Shown here piece after piece: positions 12,552-22,849 of a stretch of DNA of 64,000 nt. The notes under the pieces are model-generated. The model was not told the DNA's origin, searched no databases, and saw only the letters and a list, made by a program, of their open reading frames with translations. This DNA is from Gracilaria domingensis (taxonomy: Eukaryota > Rhodophyta > Florideophyceae > Gracilariales > Gracilariaceae). The stretch is taken from positions 1 to 64,000 of the forward strand of contig VCMS01000363.1 in the NCBI GenBank assembly GCA_022539475.1, read 5' to 3'. The position numbers were made by a program, and so were the translations under genes. Each line of letters begins with the position of its first letter. The stretch's first letter is position 1.

Positions 12552-13925
12552 ATGTCAATGGACACTCCGCACTCAAATCAAGTTCCGAAACATACTGTCT
12601 CCCAATCTGGCAACAGCCAACACCACAGTCGCGATGCTCCTTCGGCGCACAGTCATGTTGATGGACAAAATGCAAATGAAAATCTGCAACCATCTTCCGT
12701 ATGCCCCGTACCTCCTACGACCGTTGACGAGGCCACCAATCTTTTGCACGAACAAAAATTTGATAACAGTCGATGCAAAAGCGCCCTGAAGGCACTCAAA
12801 ATTATCGGGTCGCACAACGCCAGGATTGCGACAAAGCATCGATTAATTGCCACCAAAATGGTGCAAAGACAGATTACTATCATTCAGTTACATCAACTCA
12901 TGAACAACACAGCCAATAGCGACACCTCGATAACCGTTTTGCGTAGATTATCGTCCACTACAGTGCGTGTAGACCGTGCGGAAGACAGATCTGAAAATAT
13001 TGCATGGCTCCGTGGTGATATTCCGAAGATAGTGGATGGAAGCATTGCCATTCAAAGGCCTGGAGAAATCGTGACAGAGCCTACAATGAGCCTCTCACTC
13101 GAAGCAAGACGGCCTGACTTCGAAGCATCCGAATATTGCAGGTTGTTGCATGTTATTGGAGACACGCGTATGGCGGGAACGAGACCAAAGCTCTTGGAGT
13201 GCTTTGATCGAGAGAAACTCGACCAAGAAATTAACGATCCATGGAGTGAAAAAATTGCTGCACTGTTCAATGACATCGATTTTAAACCTGAACCTTGTTC
13301 TGTTTTGGCCGGGGGTGTCACAAGAAGTGACATATGTGACATTGATCCGAGCCAACGGCCATATATCAGAGACGGTGGTGTTCTGAAACGGAAGTATGGC
13401 GAGTTTAAGAGTTTATACGGCATTTGTTTGGCCCACTATGAGGCTTCGGGACAAGGAGATCCGCAGGCTTTCGCGAACTATGCAAATGGTAAATCGTACA
13501 TTATGTACGCGTTTTGTCTTTTGAAAGAAGACTCCGTACTGCAATCTTTTGCAAGGCGGACTTTGGAAATTGGAGCTCAAAGGGAAGAGGGAGGAGGCAG
13601 TACAGTTGGAGGCTATGGTTATGGAGGAGCGGAGTTTAGCGCACACCCGAGAAAGAAGAAGACGGATAAACACAACATAAACGTGGTAGGAATGGACAGT
13701 TTAGTATCTGCCTTACAACCGCCCAGCAACACGGTGTCTAGAGAGCTACAGGTGGCAGAATGTGATAAGATGAAGTTCGAGGCCATTGAAGCACAGGCGC
13801 GGTCAACGTGCTCCACCATGGAAGCGATTGCGAAAACGAAAGAGATGATTCAGAATGCATCTACGGAGGAGGAGAAGATCATTTTCACCCAAATGCTGAC
13901 GAAGTTGATGAACAATTTGAAATAG
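12552..13925 (+). CDS. Harbinger-associated accessory protein, 457 aa
   Basis: An open frame of 457 codons from the first ATG in frame; 12558 is a second possible start. Residues 1-60 are polar and probably disordered. Residues about 60-170 are helical. Residues about 250-370 contain NDPWSEKIAALF, then RKYGEFKSLYGICLAHYEASGQGDP and a NYANGKSYIMYAFCLL block, which resembles the DNA-binding partner genes that accompany Harbinger transposases in protists. A basic stretch PRKKKTDKH near residue 415 could be a nuclear signal. The C-terminus is a charged helix. In known Harbinger systems the second protein helps bring transposase to the nucleus and the ends. The family link is from memory and moderate. 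Confidence 0.6.
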   Translation: MSMDTPHSNQVPKHTVSQSGNSQHHSRDAPSAHSHVDGQNANENLQPSSVCPVPPTTVDEATNLLHEQKFDNSRCKSALKALKIIGSHNARIATKHRLIATKMVQRQITIIQLHQLMNNTANSDTSITVLRRLSSTTVRVDRAEDRSENIAWLRGDIPKIVDGSIAIQRPGEIVTEPTMSLSLEARRPDFEASEYCRLLHVIGDTRMAGTRPKLLECFDREKLDQEINDPWSEKIAALFNDIDFKPEPCSVLAGGVTRSDICDIDPSQRPYIRDGGVLKRKYGEFKSLYGICLAHYEASGQGDPQAFANYANGKSYIMYAFCLLKEDSVLQSFARRTLEIGAQREEGGGSTVGGYGYGGAEFSAHPRKKKTDKHNINVVGMDSLVSALQPPSNTVSRELQVAECDKMKFEAIEAQARSTCSTMEAIAKTKEMIQNASTEEEKIIFTQMLTKLMNNLK

Positions 13926-14622
13926 GTTCGTTTCTTCTACCTTCCGTCGATGTGGAAGCAGGACGTGATGATGTATGAATGGGCGTGCGGAATAGTTCAC
14001 CCTCGACCAAGGTGAGGTTTTGGTTGGACTGATCAACGACTTGTCGCGTGTGCAGCAGGGCTTTGGGTTCCATCTCTCGCGGGGGAAGGGAAGAGACGAA
14101 CAGAGACGCAGAAAAAAGCCGCACGGCAGAGGAAGGAAATAACTCGCTTCTGAGGGGCAATGCGCATGGCGGCGAGGTGTGGCTGGCAAAGATCCAGGCG
14201 GAAACATAAAGCAAAAGGGTTGGTCAGGGGCATAGATGCTTCGATTTGATATGTACTGTATAGAGTCTAGATATCACATCCAGCTGGTATCGCGCAGAAT
14301 ATTAGCCATGAGGGAGTATAATCGCGCAGATGCTGGAATGCAAGCATCCAATGGAGCGACGGGCCAATTCGGAGATTCGGTGATTCTTCGCAGGTGAAGA
14401 CAACGCATCGCGTCCAGGGACAGAAATACGACTGAAAGAGTATGTGCGATATAATGCGAACGGACCGAGCCAACGGAATCACGAGCGCTTTCGTAGGTGC
14501 CGGACCGTGAGGGTTGACGGAGTTGAACAGTAAAGGGGCATGTAAACTACGTCTTGCAAACGAAGGCACCCCGCAGTTCATCCCCTGCACTCCGGCAGCG
14601 CCGCAGTATCACTGACAAAATC
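13926..14622. other. Intergenic stretch between the two Harbinger genes
   Basis: The stretch lies between the convergent stop codons of the accessory and transposase genes. Several short frames exist on the minus strand but none has recognisable content. It probably holds the two 3' ends. Confidence 0.5.
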
Positions 14623-15672
14623 CTAGCTCCTGCGATGGCGTCTCTTTCGCACGAAACCGAGCTCTCGCAGACGGTCAGATAATGCGTCTCTCAGATCGGA
14701 GTTATCCCTCCTCCAGTTTCTAGATCTCCTGTTGTCTCTTTCTGTGTGGAGCATATCTTGAAAGTGCACTATTGGTGAGCCAGAGACAGTGTTAAGCTCA
14801 TGAACTGGTATCATTTCATAAAGCGAGTAGTCAGCGTTATCAATAATGAAATTGTGCAGCTTTAAAGCGACCATGATGATCAGAGTGCAATTGGATATAG
14901 GGTACCGCAATGCCGACCAGAATATCCCAAACCGACAAACAAGCATACCAAATGCTTGTTCTGCACATATTCGCACAGACGAGTGATAATAATTAAACGA
15001 ATCCTGCTTCCCAGACAAACCTCTTCCAGAGTACGGGGTCATTATTTTGCCTTCGTTAACATAAGCATTGTCCGCAAAAACAGTTGCCCAATCAGGAAGT
15101 TGGTCACTTTTCAACAGATTGTACAGATGGGTAGCAGCAAATGCCGTAGAGTCGTGCGTTCCGCCTGCATGTCGCGCTGACAGAAAAGAAAACTTGTAGT
15201 TGGCTTCAACAGCGGCTTGAACTACTAAAGCAAAGAAGCCTTTGCGATTGTAATACTTGCGCGGATCTGGTACTTCGGACAATGTTGGTCGACGAATCTC
15301 AAATGCAAAGCCATCTAAAGCACCCACCACTCCATGAAAAGGACTTTTGCGCAGCAGTTCGTAATTTCTCGCGCTGATGGTACATTCGTCTTCTGTGCAC
15401 GGAAAATGTAGCTTTGGTAACGTTCTATTAAGTGTGATCAAAGTTTCCTGGAAGACCTTGTAAACAGTTGAAACACCCAAGGCGTATGGCCAACACAGAT
15501 CAAGATAGCTTGCACCAGCTAGAAACCTTAGTGTGACAAATAACATGACTGCAGGGGAGACAGAACTTGCGGTAGTTGGATAGATCCTTTGCGTGCGCCG
15601 TAAAGAAGAATATAGGAAGGAATGAAGTAGTTTGAATTGAGTTTTGCTCATTCGATACATGCGCTTGAACAT
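14623..15672 (-). CDS. PIF/Harbinger DDE transposase, 349 aa
   Basis: The protein matches the DDE_Tnp_4 (HARBI1-like) family. GVVGALDGFAFEIRRP holds the first catalytic Asp; GGTHDSTAF follows; FADNAYVNEGKIMTPY holds the second Asp; RICAEQAFGMLVCRFGIF holds the catalytic Glu; and LHNFIID is the usual end block. The N-terminal helix-turn-helix-like part includes VYKVFQETL. Length is normal for the family, and the start at 15672 gives the full domain. It would cut and join the TIRs of 12034-16296 and of related non-autonomous copies. It runs toward the accessory gene; about 700 bases lie between the two stops. Confidence 0.92.
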   Translation of the reverse strand: MFKRMYRMSKTQFKLLHSFLYSSLRRTQRIYPTTASSVSPAVMLFVTLRFLAGASYLDLCWPYALGVSTVYKVFQETLITLNRTLPKLHFPCTEDECTISARNYELLRKSPFHGVVGALDGFAFEIRRPTLSEVPDPRKYYNRKGFFALVVQAAVEANYKFSFLSARHAGGTHDSTAFAATHLYNLLKSDQLPDWATVFADNAYVNEGKIMTPYSGRGLSGKQDSFNYYHSSVRICAEQAFGMLVCRFGIFWSALRYPISNCTLIIMVALKLHNFIIDNADYSLYEMIPVHELNTVSGSPIVHFQDMLHTERDNRRSRNWRRDNSDLRDALSDRLRELGFVRKRRHRRS

Positions 15673-16539
15673 TGGGTCTGGAAGACTTGATATGTGTTTG
15701 CGAAAGTCAAAAGAATGCCTTAGGTGAACATGACGATGTAAACAAGGCTGTTGTATGTTTGCAACAATTGCCTACACTGTGTAGATAACATGCAGTGCTA
15801 CTCGCCGAAGCCATGCGCTTTGATTATTGCGACGAGGTGGTTTGCGAAGACAAGATAATCGCAGGTTAGTCAAGGTGCGCTGGTGGTTCATGGAGAGAAT
15901 CTTGATGTGTATGGACTCTGCGCATGCATGTTCATGATCAACAGCACCACTGTTACCGAACTGAGAGAAAGAATTTCTTTTTGGAAATTAGTTTTCAGGA
16001 ACTTCGAATATTTCCTGTCATCAATTTTCTCAACTCATAGAACGGGCCTTAACAAATTGATAACTATGCTTACTTTTTATAGTCAAAAATAAACTTAAGA
16101 CTTCATTTGAAAACCATTTAGGCTATTATATTACATACGTGTAGAAAAATTAGTTGTTATAAATGTGAAACGTATGCTAGTAGCCACGTGTACTGTTAAT
16201 GACTAAATGTGCCTAGAATTTAATTGCATTTGCTAGTCAGTCAGTCACTAGTCACTTATTTTTCTATTAAGTCAGTCAGTCACAAATACGGGCCCGGTTC
16301 TTAGTGGGCATGTGACGTAGAAAACAAACAGTTGAGAATGAGAGTAGGCGTCTAAAATAGACCGAATTACTTATATGTAATTTCTCTCTCAATACAAACC
16401 TATGAAGGCGTTTTTGAGGGTGAGTCTTGGGACTTTCTAGGACACCCCCCCCCCTGATTCTTTTTTCCTGATCTCGGCCGGGAAATAAAAAACGTGCGGC
16501 GTGGAAGCTGCACTTTCCTCTCTCTGCCGCTTACAACTC

Positions 16540-17060
16540 TCTAGGCGCGCGCCACCCCGCACGGCGCCGCACCAAAGAGCTCGGTGTCCTTCGCACTGTC
16601 GTCGCGCTGCCGCGGCGCGACACCCGCGGCATTTGCGAGCCGCGTGGCTGCCGCATCAAGAAACGCCGCCGCTGCGCCGCTGCAAAAGTAAAAACGCCGC
16701 CGCCGCCGCGCCGCCGCAAGAAGAAACGCCGCTGCCGTCGCCCTGCCGCAACAGGAAGCGTTGCTGCCACACCGCTGCACCAAAAGAAGCGCCGCCGCCG
16801 CCGCGCCGCCACAAGAAGCAGCACGGCCGCTGCCGCGCCGCCGCAAGAAAAAACGCCGCCGTCGCCGCGCCGTCGCAAGAAAAAGCGCCGCCGCCGCGCC
16901 GCCGTAAGAAAAACCGCCGCCACCGCCGCGCCGCTGCACAAAAAGAAGCGTCGCCGCCGCCACGCACCCGCAAGAAGAACCGCGCGCGCGTGACGCCGCA
17001 GAAGAATCGAGGCGCGTGTCGCACCGCGCCGGCGCGACGCCGCACGGACGAATGGGACCA
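16540..17060. repeat. GCC-rich imperfect tandem repeat
   Basis: Many copies of a unit like CGCCGCCGCAAGAAGAAACG of variable length, very rich in GCC and AAGAA. It keeps several frames open on both strands by composition alone. It occupies the position of the GC hairpin array in the Gypsy-C LTR at 40.7-40.9 kb. Confidence 0.8.
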
Positions 17061-17238
17061 CCCCGCCGTCTCGGAGCAACGAAGCAGCTCTCCAAGGACG
17101 GTTACGCGATAACGCAGAAGAAGACCGTCTACTCAGACGCCATAAACGCAGGTACTATTGACGATGAGGGCTCTATACATCCCGAGGAAACAGCTGTTAG
17201 GCTGCACGCATAACAAAGAAGGACGAGCATCGTGAACT

Positions 17239-17643
17239 CTACGGGGAAAGAAGGGCACAAATGGCATCGTGCACAAGGCGGAGGGCGCGAGCACGAGGGA
17301 GCGATCGTTGCACCATCATGGCCAACGCTAGGCCCACGCCAATTCCACGTACGAAATGCACCGGAAGCTCGTTCAAGTTCTCACTAAGTTCTTCTAACGA
17401 AGTACCGCGTTTGAAAAGAAAGTCGTACAGTGCATCCTCACAAGCCATGAGCTGAACTTGCTCTCGTTCCTCCTGTACCTCTTTATCATCGTCCATCCTC
17501 TCTTCTTCCTCCTGGCGGATGTCATCAACCGTCACTTCTTTCGCTTCGCTGTCGATAAGGATGGTGGACTTCGCCGTGGGAACGTCGGAGTGGTCGGTAT
17601 CGTCGTCGGTCATGGCAGCCATAACTTCGTTCGGAGTCGTCAT
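17239..17643 (-). CDS. Antisense LTR gene, 134 aa (Gypsy-C family copy 1)
   Basis: This frame runs opposite to the LTR's sense direction and begins MTTPNEVMAAMTDDDTDHSD. The same protein is open at 41127-41537. By eye about two thirds of residues agree, with differences concentrated in the acidic middle (residues about 45-70) and near-identity in ALYDFLFKRG, NLNELPV and FVRGIGVGLAL. The protein has an acidic N-terminal half, a helical C-terminal half and a short hydrophobic stretch (GVGLALAMMV). No known family is recognised. Conservation of protein over DNA suggests real coding. The frame can be extended upstream in this copy, but the shared Met is the better start. It belongs to an LTR element fossil. 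Confidence 0.6.
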   Translation of the reverse strand: MTTPNEVMAAMTDDDTDHSDVPTAKSTILIDSEAKEVTVDDIRQEEEERMDDDKEVQEEREQVQLMACEDALYDFLFKRGTSLEELSENLNELPVHFVRGIGVGLALAMMVQRSLPRARALRLVHDAICALLSP

Positions 17644-17991
17644 GGTCTCAAGGAGGGGTAGCCGAAAGGCAGCGGCCAGCCAGAGGTAGCATGACAGACC
17701 TGGAAGGCACCCAAGGGTATATACAATATGAAACATAACCGCACGAAAGCTGGTCACGCACGGCCAACCCCGATGATGACATGATGGGACGACGTGGAAA
17801 GTAGACATTACCCAAAGAACTAATTGAAAACCTAAATAACGGGAAGAAACATAGCCAACCACCGACCTACATAACGAAGAACCGTATGTCGACATCACTA
17901 CCTACTATGGATATGGTGAGCAGACTAGGGTATTTGGTGGAAGCCGATGTTCAGCATGCCACTTAAGATACACAAAGCATTGAGATTGTAG

Positions 17992-17998
17992 ATATAAA
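17992..17998 (+). promoter_or_regulatory. Probable TATA box of the truncated Gypsy-C LTR
   Basis: ATATAAA lies in a block (GTAGATATAAACCCC) conserved with 42009-42015, upstream of the pyrimidine-rich leader. The antisense gene starts about 350 bases to the left and faces away, so the LTR would carry divergent promoters. Confidence 0.5.
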
Positions 17999-18898
17999 CC
18001 CCGGAACCCGAGCGCTCGAAAAGCAACTCGGTTCGGGCAGACCACTTCCGCCCACGACGACCCCCCTCATCCTTGCCTCTCTCGCCTTTCTTCCTGCCTT
18101 TCCGTCGTCACCAACCTTCTTTCCTTTGGCAATCCCACCTTCCCTCAGCGCATTCTGCGCCTGCCTGCCACCAAGCTTCCCCCCTACATTTCCTTATTCC
18201 CGGCGGCCCGGTCTCCCGCCGCTCCCTACCCAGTCGCCTTGTGCTGCCCTCCATTGTGCTCGTCCGCACATTGCGATCATATCTACATCCCCGTTCCCCG
18301 GGACGGACGTGGGCAGTGTTACGCATTGCACTGGTTCCATTCCTGTCGCCACCTCGCCTGGTTGTTAGGTTTGTGGTGGTATCGACGACAGGATCGAACG
18401 CTTTAACCCTGCCCCTTCTATTGTTCCGCCGACAGCCTTCGTGTTTTGGTCTGTTGGCCGCGCGTTCTGTTGCTTTGCTGGCATTCGGCATCGAACGCCG
18501 AACCACGCTCTCGTTTAATTACTCTCCCCGCTTCCTGTTAGCGGAGAGTGTCTATTATCTTGGGGTTATCTTGTCTGCTCCTGCAGGCATCTGAGCTACG
18601 TTAACTTGTCGCCCCTTTTGGGGTGGTACTCTCGAGCATTTATTGTGTCGCTCTCCTTGGGTTTGTCACCACTCGCGCTGTTTCCCCCAAAAATGGCGTC
18701 CACAAAACCCTATCTTGCGAATGGTGTAGGCTTTTCTTTGCCCTAGCCCGGATTGACGTGATACAAAATCACTCGTTAACCCTTGTCATTTGTACATAAA
18801 AAAGTTGTGACATTGCTGTAAAAGCGTACTTTCGAGCTCCCATATGCGTTAGTGATGTATAACCCAGAAACGAAAGATATATCTATGAGAAAGAAAAT

Positions 18899-19449
18899 CA
18901 GGCCCGTATTTGTGACTGACTGACTTCATAGAAAAATAAGTGACTAGTGACTGACTGACTAGCAAATGCAATTAAATTCTAGTCACATTTAGTCATTTAC
19001 AGTACACGTGGCTACTAGCATACGTATCACATTTATAACCACTAATTTTTCTACACGTATGTAATATAATAGCCTAAATGGTTTTCAAATGAAGTCTTAA
19101 GTTTATTTTTGACTATAAAAAGTAAACATAGTTATCAATTTGTTAAGATATCCCTTTGTTTGATTAATTGTCCCGGTTTTTTCAATGTTTTGCTCCTTTT
19201 TAAAAACTTTTCTAAAACTTGAAGTTTGATAATAACATTCTTTAGAACGAATATACCTTGTTAGAGCCTAAGCAAACTGACATATGTACTTATATATCTC
19301 CGACCAAGAGCAGAGCAGTTTAATTTCTAAGCAAACGCGCTTAGAGAAAAAAGTAAAGAAAATGTGACTAAATATGACTGACTACGTATTTTTTTGAGTG
19401 ACTTGGACTTTTGGACTTGGTCGAAAATCTAGTCACAAATACGCGCCTG
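18899..19449. mobile_element. Non-autonomous Harbinger derivative (MITE), 551 bp
   Basis: It starts CAGGCCCGTATTTGTGACT and ends in the complement of CAGGCGCGTATTTGTGAC, flanked by a perfect 8-bp duplication aagaaaat (18891-18898 and 19450-19457). In reverse orientation it equals about 12034-12339 joined to 16049-16296 of the full element, with TTA shared at the joint, so it arose by an internal deletion that removed both genes. It should be mobilisable by the 14623-15672 transposase. Confidence 0.92.
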
Positions 19450-19811
19450 AAGAAAATGCAAACATCTTTCGTTTGGGATAAGCAAAGTTCCAAACGATAA
19501 CGTAGTTTTGGCGATAAGCAACGTCATTTATTGTATCACAAAAGTACTACAATACAGCGAAATGAAACAAATTCTCTTCCGAAAAATTGGAAGAGCATCT
19601 ATTCCACATAGAAGAGATCTTATTCCAATACGGAAAACTATTTCTTTCAAAGGCAGCGCTTGTGTATTATCTCTGGCCGTGTAATGCAAGAATAAACGCG
19701 GTCTGATACTAATTGTAAAAGCGTTTCTTATCATATCTAAGATCTTTCTGAGATTTCAACATCTTAATGTAATCAATGTATCTTAGTTGAGATACTGTTC
19801 CGTACATTGTA
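19450..19811. other. Spacer without a gene
   Basis: AT-rich sequence with no frame or repeat I can support, lying between the Harbinger derivative and the left repeat of the DIRS-like element. Confidence 0.55.
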
Positions 19812-20015
19812 GATTGATTTTCCGGGAACCAGGAAGTGGATTTATTGGAAATTGGGTGCTGCGACCTGGATCTTTGCTGCACTGGTTTGCCGCCAAACAG
19901 TACAAAGTGTGCTTCGCGAGCACACAGCTTGGCGGCAAACCGCGCAACGCCGTTTGCAAGCATCGATCCATCACACACCTATGAATCTTCTTGTAGTCGT
20001 CTTAGTTTCTTTCAT
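19812..20015 (+). repeat. DIRS-like terminal repeat A1
   Basis: About 200 bases nearly identical to 25322-25520. It contains a nested inverted repeat: outer arms GGTTTGCCGCCAA (19884-19896) and TTGGCGGCAAACC (19929-19941), inner arms GTGTGCT (19907-19913) and AGCACAC (19919-19925). Confidence 0.9.
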
Positions 20016-20061
20016 CATGCTAACATCTTTCTTTACTCTGCGCGAAAACTAGACCACAGGT

Positions 20062-21354
20062 ATGGGCCCACCGATTTCCCTTACTCCGGCCGCAGCGTTT
20101 GTTTCACGATTAATGAGACAACATTGCGGTATAAGAAAGCATACACGTGATAAGCACTCTCTTTCTAAAACCAATCCTTTGCCACCCGCCTCCACTTTTT
20201 CCAGTCAGATCTTGAATAGGTCCCGCTTTATGGAACACACGCATGGTGTGCAGGAAATAACGCACAAACCGGTGTTCGAACCACAAGGGAACACTACAGA
20301 TCACCCACAGAGCGTCATACGCGTCACCGAAGAACGATCTGCTGCGTTTGATACCTTGAATCATGTGTTCTCACACACGATTGCTCCTTCGAAGCTTACA
20401 GCTGTCGTTACCGGAAAATGCTTCTTCGCTCTCAACCCACTCATAGCTGCATCCCTATTGGACTCTACGCCACATAAATATACCCTGTCGCTGCGGAGTT
20501 TTATTGAATGGAGCTCGACGCAACCGAACTGTAATCTTACACTGGACCAGCTGCTTGCAACCTACATACAGGATCGCTATCAAAATGACCCCCGCCCGGG
20601 GCAAAAGCAGCAAATGTCCAATCTTGTTTGTATGGTTTTGTTATTAATGCCACATATGCGAACTCACCTAGGTCTATCGCGCAGGTGTATCTCGGGCTGG
20701 AGAGACTTAAAGCCGTCCCAATCTGCGGCGCCCCTAAACCGCGAAATGGCTTTCGCGTTTGCATGGAATCATATCCAAAGGAACAAATTCGAATCTGCCG
20801 CTCTCCTTCTGCTCTCATATGCAGTTTACCTGCGCTCCACGGAGGCTATCAAACTGCGTTGGGAGAACGTCGAATTTCCTGGAGATGTTCGTATTTCATC
20901 CTTTGGGTCGAATGCAGCCGGGATAAACATATAAGACGCAAAAACGTCCAGGAAAACTGGGCGCTTGCAGTTTGTCCCTATCCATGAAACGGATATCATT
21001 ACGTTTCTCCAAAAGTACAAGGCCACCCAAGGTGGGCACGCTCGCTTTGCGCCAAGCAGTACATATCCTAAGTATCAACTTGATATCAAGCAAACCGCTC
21101 GTAATTCTGGTTTCACCCAAGGAAAGTTCACCACCCATTCTGTTCGAATCGGTAAGGCAACGGAGGATTACATTCGGGGCGTTCCCGTGAGGCAAATCGC
21201 CATCGACGGAAGATGGAGATCTTTAAACTCTATCCGCGGATACCTTGACAATGGTAAGTCCTGGATGCTAAATCTACCGCTTTCTGCCGAGCAGCAGAGC
21301 CAAATCCGCCAAGCATCAGTCTCCATCTTGGAAAAAGTAAGAGAACAGAACTGA
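20062..21354 (+). pseudogene. DIRS-like tyrosine recombinase part
   Basis: YLRSTEAIKLRWENV near 20830 fits the first catalytic Arg box. THSVRIGKATEDY near 21140 holds the His-x-x-Arg box and GRWRSLNSIRGYLDN near 21210 holds the Trp and the nucleophile Tyr. This enzyme replaces integrase in DIRS elements and inserts circular DNA without target duplication. It lies upstream of gag and RT here, unlike DIRS-1. Treated as a fossil. Confidence 0.8.
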
Positions 21355-21577
21355 AACATCGAATTATTAGTCTTGGCCCCCTTTACCTTCCAGCTTTAAG
21401 CATTTGAAAGCCTCACCCTCCATCCGCCTTTGAGGGTAGCTCGACACCTTTTGTGAAACTACTTCGGAACCTCTCTACACCTTTCACTCGGAATCAAGAA
21501 GTAAACGTCTCCCGTTGACATCGTTCGTCTTTTGCTTTCCCGTTCGCTTTATCTTCCGACCCATTATCATCGTTATC

Positions 21578-22842
21578 ATGGCCGACCCGCCGAATCCCGG
21601 TATCGCTCCCGCACCAGCCAACCAGGAATCTATACTTTCATACCAACCCGCTGGTGCCCAAGTTCATCCGCAGCCGTCCCCAGATGTCAGCCCATCAATG
21701 CCAATCGAACCCCTCTCCCATCTAGCACTGCGATCTCACCCCAAACCTCGTATCCTCTGTCTGGAAACCTTTCCTCAAAGAATCATATTTTCTTCCTTTC
21801 TGAACTCTCTCATGGGCAGCTTCTTCTCATATCGCAGTCAGCGCCGGCGAACATACGGACATCTTTTGGACCGTTTCCCTCTAAGGAACAGCTCATTGCC
21901 GATGTGCTTCGTTTAAGAGAACTAGAAGGATCGTCGAGGTCGAATGGCCATCAGAAGAAAATGGAAAAGCTTATGTCTATGCCTGCGCAGGAGATCATGC
22001 AACTTGCGAAAGAGAACCCAAACCATCTCATCAACCTCATGAACTCAGCCGTACTCGCCGATCAATCCCTGTCACCAAAGGTTTTCGCAGCAAGCCGCGC
22101 AGATGAAGCAGACGCCATAGCCATCTCTTGGCAACTGCAAGGCTTCCGACAAGCGTCAGCGCTGAATCAAACCAGACCCAACCGCCACGCGGCCTCTACA
22201 TTTGTTTCTCACGCAGCCTTGGCCACACGTAATGATACTGCCCAGCAACGAGTCGACATCATTTCGTCAGAAGATGAAGACGAAGGACCCCCCCGCAAAA
22301 AGGCTAAGCACTCTATTACACCGAAAACCTTCTCCATTGGAATGACAAATGCTCACAAATCAACGCTTCTGAACTATCCGGGAAAGGGAGTATCGTCCCT
22401 GAGTTTAAAAGTAGAAGAACTGATGGGACCAACCATTCTCTCGTTGATAATCTCTGGCGGCGCAGATCTTCCTACCTTCCTCCAGCACAATTTCAAGCAC
22501 TGGAAACGGAGTGCAACGGGCCAGCCCCTATCTTCAGAAATGAAAGCTATAACTCTAGGGCGCATCATCCATCTCGAGCTGCTAACTCACGCGTCTCCGA
22601 AGGAAGCACTGGAACAGCGTCCATCTCTAGAGGTCGCATTGAGAAGGCTTTACGCAATTCTTCACGTAGAGGAAGCGGTATCAACCGGGGAACACACAGA
22701 CCGCCGCGACGCATGGGAGGAAGTAACCCATATCCTAGAGACCGTACCGCAAGGCACGGTTCGGGCGGATACCCTGCAGGAAACGGTGACGAGAAAGATG
22801 TCCCTCCACAAGAGGAGACTGGCGGCAATCAAGGCCATCTAG
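21578..22842 (+). pseudogene. DIRS-like gag-type part
   Basis: A polar Pro-rich start is followed by helical sequence, an acidic patch (SSEDEDEG) and the basic PPRKKAKH, a likely nuclear signal near 22290. No zinc knuckle is visible. Position between recombinase and RT and the general composition suggest a gag-like role; no strong family match is recognised. Confidence 0.5.
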
Positions 22843-22849
22843 GAGGCTC

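Larger units (their letters stand above)
12034..16296. mobile_element. PIF/Harbinger DNA transposon, complete, two genes
   Basis: The ends are inverted repeats: left CAGGCGCGTATTTGTGACT, right the complement of CGGGCCCGTATTTGTGACT. They are flanked by gtttttag (12026-12033) and gttcttag (16297-16304), an 8-bp duplication with one mismatch. Inside are a plus-strand accessory gene and a minus-strand DDE transposase in convergent order. The same ends bound the 551-bp derivative at 18899-19449, which confirms the borders. Harbinger elements usually make 3-bp TWA duplications, so 8 bp is unusual. Both frames are open, so the element may have been active recently. Confidence 0.85.
16395..18770 (+). 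mobile_element. Gypsy-C family LTR and leader, rest of element missing
   Basis: From about 17100 to 18715 it matches the LTR and leader at 41100-42720, including the TATA region, the pyrimidine-rich leader, the TGGTACTCTCGAG primer-site-like block near 18630 and the gag start ATGGCGTCCAC at 18692, after which similarity stops. The left third differs by having a GCC-rich repeat block where the other copy has GC hairpins. It is a truncated copy that lies between two copies of the Harbinger family. The left edge is approximate. Confidence 0.7.

Noticed and set aside
12034-16296. Calling this element hAT because of CAGG ends and 8-bp duplications
   Set aside because: The transposase has clear DDE_Tnp_4 motifs and nothing of a hAT transposase; kept as Harbinger with the oddity reported.
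16501-17112. Several 130-200 codon frames in the GCC-rich block
   Set aside because: Open only because of the low-complexity GCC/AAG repeat; all are Arg/Ala/Pro runs.
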